Shown: in pieces, positions 5,944-9,612 of the stretch | Position numbering within the stretch: position 1 is the stretch's first letter | Layout of the letters: every line of letters starts with the position of its first letter | Source of the DNA: an uncultured Prevotellaceae bacterium | GTDB lineage: Bacteria; Bacteroidota; Bacteroidia; Bacteroidales; Bacteroidaceae | Reading direction: 5' to 3' | Assembly: GCA_947176655.1 (NCBI GenBank) | Contig: CAMWRK010000071.1 | Location: forward strand, 1 to 9,612 | Length of the DNA stretch: 9,612 bases | The notes under the pieces: model-generated | The model's input: only the letters and a program-made list of their open reading frames with translations | Told to the model about the DNA's origin: nothing | The model's database searches: none | Program-made: the position numbers and the translations under genes

Positions 5944-7713
5944 TCAGCGGATGTTTGGCTCAAAAGGAATACGAGCCTGTACAGGATCCTGTTCCTTTAT
6001 GCTATGTATCCGTGAAAAGACATCATAGCTGTCACCAAGCACATTGCGCAATTCGCTGTCCAGATAGCCAGACTTCGTCTGATTCAGGAAGCGGGCTAAC
6101 GGACTGTCCGGTGCCGGATAGGATACAGGACTGTACTTCTCCACCTTGGCCAGTCTGGCAGCGTACTTTACGGCATCGTCCAGATTGCCGAGTTCGTCGA
6201 CAAGTCCTATGTTCAGTCCCTGTTCACCAGTCCACACACGCCCTTCGGCTATCAGTTTGACGCTGTCCTGGCTCATGCCGCGCCCGTCGGCTACACGCAT
6301 GGTGAATGTCTCGTAGCCACGGTTCACCATCTTCTGTATCTGTGCGCCCTCCGCCTCATTGAAAGGACGTGACATCGTTCCGAAATCTGCCATTTCGTTG
6401 GTCTTCACGACATCGAACGTCAGGCCTATCTTCTCGGTCATCAGTTCGCTGAAATCGGGTATCATGCCGAAAATTCCGATAGAGCCGGTCAGCGTAGTCG
6501 GTTCAGCAAAAATACGATCTGCCGCACAACTGATGTAGTACCCTCCGCTTGCCGCCATACCGCCCATGCTTACTACAACTGGCTTCTCGGCCTTCAGCAA
6601 CGTTATCTCACGCCATATCTGCTCGCTGGCATAGGCACTGCCGCCAGGGCTGTTAACGCGAATGACAACAGCCTTTACATCGTCGTCGTTGCGCAATTCC
6701 TGCAAATCTTTCACCATATCCTCACCGACAATCTGGTGACTCTGATTGAAACCGTTGCCTTGTGTCTGGACTATATCACCGTAAGCATAGTACACGGCAA
6801 CCTTGTCATCTGTCTTTCCGTCCAGTCCTTCGCTGTTTGCTACCTCATCCACACTGGCAAACACCAGTTCGTCGTCCTTGTCCTCCAGTCCGCATTTCCC
6901 GCGCAGGATAGCTTTCACTTCGTCTATGTAGCACAATCTGTCCACCAGTCCGCCCTCGACGCTCAGTTCCGCTTCGGAAATCATTGTCAGCGTATCGGCC
7001 AGGGCATTGAGTCGTCCGACCTCAAGATTACGGCTCTCGGCAACCTCTTTCAGAATGTTTGTCCAGATGCTGGACAGGAATGATGTCACCTGTTCACGGT
7101 TGGCAGGAGACATTTCCGTACTGATGTAAGGCTCTACCGCACTCTTGTATGTCCCGACCTTGAATACCTGCATCTTCACACCTACCTTCTCCAGAACGTT
7201 CTTATAAAACATCAGCTGCGATGCCAAACCGTTGAAATTTACGGAACCTTCCGGATTGAGCAATACTGAATCGGCTACAGATGACAGATAGTAATCCATC
7301 TTGCCGTAACCATCGCCATAGGCTATAATCCACTTGCCGCTCTTTTTAAACTCCACCAGTGCCCGGCGCAACTCCTGTGCCATGGCCGGTGTTGTCGCCA
7401 GATTCCCGGCCTCGATATAAATGCCCTCAATATTCTCGTTGGCGGCAGCCTTTCGCAAGGCAAGGAGAGCATTGTCCAAAGCAAGAGCAGCATTGTCCTC
7501 GCCCATCAGGGAGGCAAAAGGATTGGTATCGCTACGCTCGGCCAATTCACCGGAAAGATTCATACGCATAATGCTTTTCTTCTTGATTGGAGCACTCATG
7601 CCTTCTGTTGCGATAATGCCTGCCAAAGAAATAATGCTGATGACTCCAAACAACATCATCGTGAGGAATATGCCCATCACGGTAGCCATTGTGTACTTGA
7701 TAAAACTTTTCAT
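5944..7713 (-). CDS. sppA: Signal peptide peptidase SppA, long (67K) form
   Basis: This 589-residue membrane-anchored serine protease cleaves leftover signal peptides in or at the inner membrane after their release from exported proteins. A single N-terminal transmembrane segment (about 9-35) is followed by two tandem Clp/crotonase-like domains, as in the roughly 600-residue E. coli type. The expected Ser/Lys dyad is intact. Lys190 lies in GTYKSAVEPY in the N-terminal domain, and Ser389 lies in MAASGGYY in the C-terminal domain, next to the conserved VNSPGGSA (353-360) and TGSIGIFG (409-416). The ATG at 7713 gives the membrane anchor directly. A strong promoter about 100 bp upstream marks it as first gene of a probable operon with the DUF5687/ABC exporter. 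The identification is firm; a functional link with the transporter is inferred. Confidence 0.95.
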   Translation of the reverse strand: MKSFIKYTMATVMGIFLTMMLFGVISIISLAGIIATEGMSAPIKKKSIMRMNLSGELAERSDTNPFASLMGEDNAALALDNALLALRKAAANENIEGIYIEAGNLATTPAMAQELRRALVEFKKSGKWIIAYGDGYGKMDYYLSSVADSVLLNPEGSVNFNGLASQLMFYKNVLEKVGVKMQVFKVGTYKSAVEPYISTEMSPANREQVTSFLSSIWTNILKEVAESRNLEVGRLNALADTLTMISEAELSVEGGLVDRLCYIDEVKAILRGKCGLEDKDDELVFASVDEVANSEGLDGKTDDKVAVYYAYGDIVQTQGNGFNQSHQIVGEDMVKDLQELRNDDDVKAVVIRVNSPGGSAYASEQIWREITLLKAEKPVVVSMGGMAASGGYYISCAADRIFAEPTTLTGSIGIFGMIPDFSELMTEKIGLTFDVVKTNEMADFGTMSRPFNEAEGAQIQKMVNRGYETFTMRVADGRGMSQDSVKLIAEGRVWTGEQGLNIGLVDELGNLDDAVKYAARLAKVEKYSPVSYPAPDSPLARFLNQTKSGYLDSELRNVLGDSYDVFSRIHSIKEQDPVQARIPFEPNIR

Positions 7714-7817
7714 AATCGCCGTATAGTATTTTGTTTTCGCTTTATTATATCCTTAATTGTTGCCAGTCACATCAAATGCCCACAAGCTCTACTGTATCAT
7801 AGACGCACTAACAATTG

Positions 7818-7848
7818 CAAAATTACACTCTGTTATGAGAAATCGCAA
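7818..7848 (-). promoter_or_regulatory. Bacteroidota-type promoter for sppA operon
   Basis: Minus-strand TTG (7848-7846) and TAATTTTG (7825-7818) are separated by exactly 20 bp, matching the TTG/TAnnTTTG consensus. Transcription would start near 7811, leaving a leader of about 98 nt before the sppA ATG. This is long for this window, but I see no riboswitch or strong hairpin in it. The promoter lies in the 165-bp gap after rfbB, so sppA need not depend on the rhamnose operon. Confidence 0.7.
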
Positions 7849-7878
7849 TGCTGTACGTGATTTCAATACAACATTAGT

Positions 7879-9015
7879 CTATCTCCCAGTATACATACTC
7901 TCGTAATATCTCTCATATTCCCCGGATGTTATATTGCTAAGCCACTCCTCGTTGTCGAGATACCAACGCACAGTACGCTCTATGCCCTCTTCAAACTGAA
8001 GGCTTGGTTCCCATCCGAGTTCCTGTTGCAGCTTGGTGCTGTCTATGGCATAACGGGCATCATGCCCGAGGCGGTCGGTAACGTATGTAATAAGATCATT
8101 ATCGGAACCTTCGGGACGTCCGAGCAGACGATCCACGGTACGTATGACGGTACGTATTATGTCTATATTCTTCCACTCGTTGAAACCGCCTATGTTGTAC
8201 GTCTCGGCCACGGTTCCATTGTGGAATATCATATCTATGGCACGGGCATGATCCTCGACATACAGCCAGTCGCGCACATTCTCCCCACGGCCATATACAG
8301 GAAGAGGTCTGCGGTTGCGGATATTATTTATAAACAAAGGTATCAGTTTCTCCGGGAACTGATAAGGACCGTAGTTATTGGAACAGTTCGTAACTATTGT
8401 CGGCATACCGTAAGTGTCATGGTAGGCTCTGACAAAATGATCGCTGCCGGCTTTGCTGGCACTGTATGGAGAATGTGGACGGTAAGAAGTTGTCTCACGG
8501 AAAAACTCTGTGCCATAGGCCAGATGGTGTTCGGAAGACGATGCCGTGGTGGAATATGGAGGAGGAGTCCCCTCTGGGCAGTCCATTTCGAGTGTGCCGT
8601 AAACCTCGTCAGTGGAAATATGATAAAAAAGCTTGCCGACGTATTTTTCGGGCAATGACTCCCAGTAGAGTTTTGCCGCCTGCAACAGACTCAGAGTGCC
8701 CATGACATTGGTACGGGCAAAAGTAAACGGATCCTTGATACTCCGATCCACATGGCTCTCAGCCGCCAGATGTATGATGCCGTCTACATGTTCCTGCCGC
8801 ATAAGGGCAAGAAAGGCATCGAAATCGCAAATGTCCATCCGTACGAATCTGTAGTTAGGGCTGTTCTCCACATCCTTCAGATTGGCCAGATTGCCAGCGT
8901 ATGTCAGCTTGTCCAGATTTATTATCCGATAGTCAGGATACTTGTTGACAAAAAGGCGTACCACATGATTGCCAATGAAACCGGCACCGCCTGTTATAAC
9001 TATGCATCTCTTCAT
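7879..9015 (-). CDS. rfbB: dTDP-glucose 4,6-dehydratase
   Basis: This cytosolic, NAD-dependent short-chain dehydrogenase/reductase converts dTDP-glucose to dTDP-4-keto-6-deoxyglucose, the second step of dTDP-L-rhamnose synthesis. Its 378 residues begin with the nucleotide-binding turn ITGGAGFIG (7-15). The catalytic elements are present: Thr135-Asp136-Glu137 in ISTDEVYG and the Tyr184/Lys188 pair in YSASK. Other family marks are HLAAESHVDRS (82-92), NCSNNYGPYQFPEKLIP (210-226) and GRGENVRDWLYVEDH (242-256). A Ser/His-rich stretch at about 146-172 is longer than in E. coli RmlB; I recall similar insertions in Bacteroidota enzymes. It starts 16 bp after rfbC, so the two share a transcript. No terminator is evident after the stop. 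Confidence 0.95.
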   Translation of the reverse strand: MKRCIVITGGAGFIGNHVVRLFVNKYPDYRIINLDKLTYAGNLANLKDVENSPNYRFVRMDICDFDAFLALMRQEHVDGIIHLAAESHVDRSIKDPFTFARTNVMGTLSLLQAAKLYWESLPEKYVGKLFYHISTDEVYGTLEMDCPEGTPPPYSTTASSSEHHLAYGTEFFRETTSYRPHSPYSASKAGSDHFVRAYHDTYGMPTIVTNCSNNYGPYQFPEKLIPLFINNIRNRRPLPVYGRGENVRDWLYVEDHARAIDMIFHNGTVAETYNIGGFNEWKNIDIIRTVIRTVDRLLGRPEGSDNDLITYVTDRLGHDARYAIDSTKLQQELGWEPSLQFEEGIERTVRWYLDNEEWLSNITSGEYERYYESMYTGR

Positions 9016-9031
9016 TTTGCTGTAAAAAAAA

Positions 9032-9595
9032 TCAAGTTTGTGGAAAACGGAACGGACTCTCGAAATCCGCTAACATGCAATGATGCGTGTCCTTTTCCGA
9101 AAGAATGGCTTGGTCAGCAGGTATCCTCCAATCTATTCCCAAAGAACCGTCAAGAATATTTATCCCACCATCAGCCTCAGGATAATAAAAATTGTCACAT
9201 TTATATTGGAATAGCGCAGTGTCGCTCAATACGGCAAACCCGTGTGCAAAGCCCCTCGGCACAAAAAACTGGCGGTGGTTCTCACCTGTCAGTTCAACGG
9301 CGACATGCTGTCCGTATGTCGGCGAACCTGCACGAATATCCACGGCCACATCCAGCACGGAACCACTGACACAGCGCACCAGTTTGGCCTGAGTGTAAGG
9401 CGGTCGCTGGAAATGCAGTCCGCGCATCACGCCATAGCTGCTGCGGCTCTCGTTGTCCTGCACAAAACAGACATTCCCCACACACTCCTCAAACTCACGC
9501 TGCGAGAAAGATTCGAAAAAGTAGCCGCGGGAGTCTTCGAATATCCGCGGCTCCAATATCAGAAGACCTTGAATCCCAGTCTCAATTACGTTCAT
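9032..9595 (-). CDS. rfbC: dTDP-4-dehydrorhamnose 3,5-epimerase
   Basis: This 187-residue cupin enzyme epimerises dTDP-4-keto-6-deoxyglucose at C3 and C5, the third step toward dTDP-L-rhamnose for surface polysaccharide. Family landmarks appear in order: FEDSRGYFFESF (19-30), VQDNESRS (45-52), GVMRGLHFQ with catalytic His61 (55-63), Lys71, Asp86 in DVAVDIR, FFVPRGFAHGF (110-120), and catalytic Tyr131 in LFQYKCDNFYYP. SEKD at 166-169 also matches the family. The length is normal and the cupin core is intact. Only 17 bp lie upstream in the window, with no recognisable promoter, so the gene is probably within an operon entering from the right. The expected rfbD is not between rfbC and rfbB and may lie upstream, where rfbA would also be expected. 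Confidence 0.95.
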   Translation of the reverse strand: MNVIETGIQGLLILEPRIFEDSRGYFFESFSQREFEECVGNVCFVQDNESRSSYGVMRGLHFQRPPYTQAKLVRCVSGSVLDVAVDIRAGSPTYGQHVAVELTGENHRQFFVPRGFAHGFAVLSDTALFQYKCDNFYYPEADGGINILDGSLGIDWRIPADQAILSEKDTHHCMLADFESPFRFPQT

Positions 9596-9612
9596 TTATA
9601 TAAGACAGTATC

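Noticed and set aside
8132..8155. Near-tandem duplication of ACGGTACGTAT within rfbB
   Set aside because: It encodes a short IRTV-IRTV repeat in an amphipathic helix, keeps the frame and probably has no separate role.
8026..8658. Plus-strand open frame of 210 codons within rfbB
   Set aside because: It is the complement of a well-identified enzyme gene. Its apparent hydrophobicity reflects reverse reading of conserved codons.

Overview
The window looks like a chromosomal segment of a Bacteroidales bacterium (Bacteroides/Prevotella-like). Three things point there: a DUF5687 membrane protein, which is essentially a Bacteroidota family; several near-perfect Bacteroidota promoters (-7 TAnnTTTG with TTG about 20 bp upstream) in place of sigma70 -35/-10 boxes; and weak or absent Shine-Dalgarno sequences. 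No mobile element, tRNA, rRNA, CRISPR array or phage gene is visible. Almost all genes lie on the minus strand, so they are read from right to left.

Right end (9595 to 7879): rfbC then rfbB, two enzymes of dTDP-L-rhamnose synthesis, 16 bp apart. This is probably the tail of a surface-polysaccharide or rhamnose operon that continues beyond the window. rfbD is not between them.

Middle (7848 to 3650): a promoter at 7848-7818 drives sppA (membrane-bound signal peptide peptidase). It is followed 15 bp later by a roughly 12-TM DUF5687 protein and 38 bp after that by an ABC ATPase. The last two should form one ABC-2-type transporter of unknown substrate.

Metal module (3628 to 1897): a Fur-family repressor starts 21 bp after the ATPase. 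It is followed by a 400-residue SO_0444/ArsP_1-type metal permease with a very Cys/His-rich central loop. Fur and the permease are separated by a 103-bp gap that holds its own promoter. Overlapping that promoter are four GCAA motifs exactly 11 bp apart and a 10-bp palindrome, a good candidate operator. The simplest reading is a metal-responsive switch controlling export of zinc, copper or a similar metal.

Left end (1850 to 1): a doubtful small membrane/secreted ORF follows the permease. Then comes a plus-strand gene for a secreted protein with a carboxypeptidase-regulatory-like beta-sandwich. A divergent, truncated secreted protein of unknown function runs off the left edge. Their shared 166-bp intergenic region holds promoters facing both ways, with a perfect AT-rich 10-bp inverted repeat between them.

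Most genes belong to known families. The least understood items are the operators, the SppA/ABC linkage, the metal-binding loops and the two secreted proteins. I see nothing that amounts to a clear new multi-gene system.
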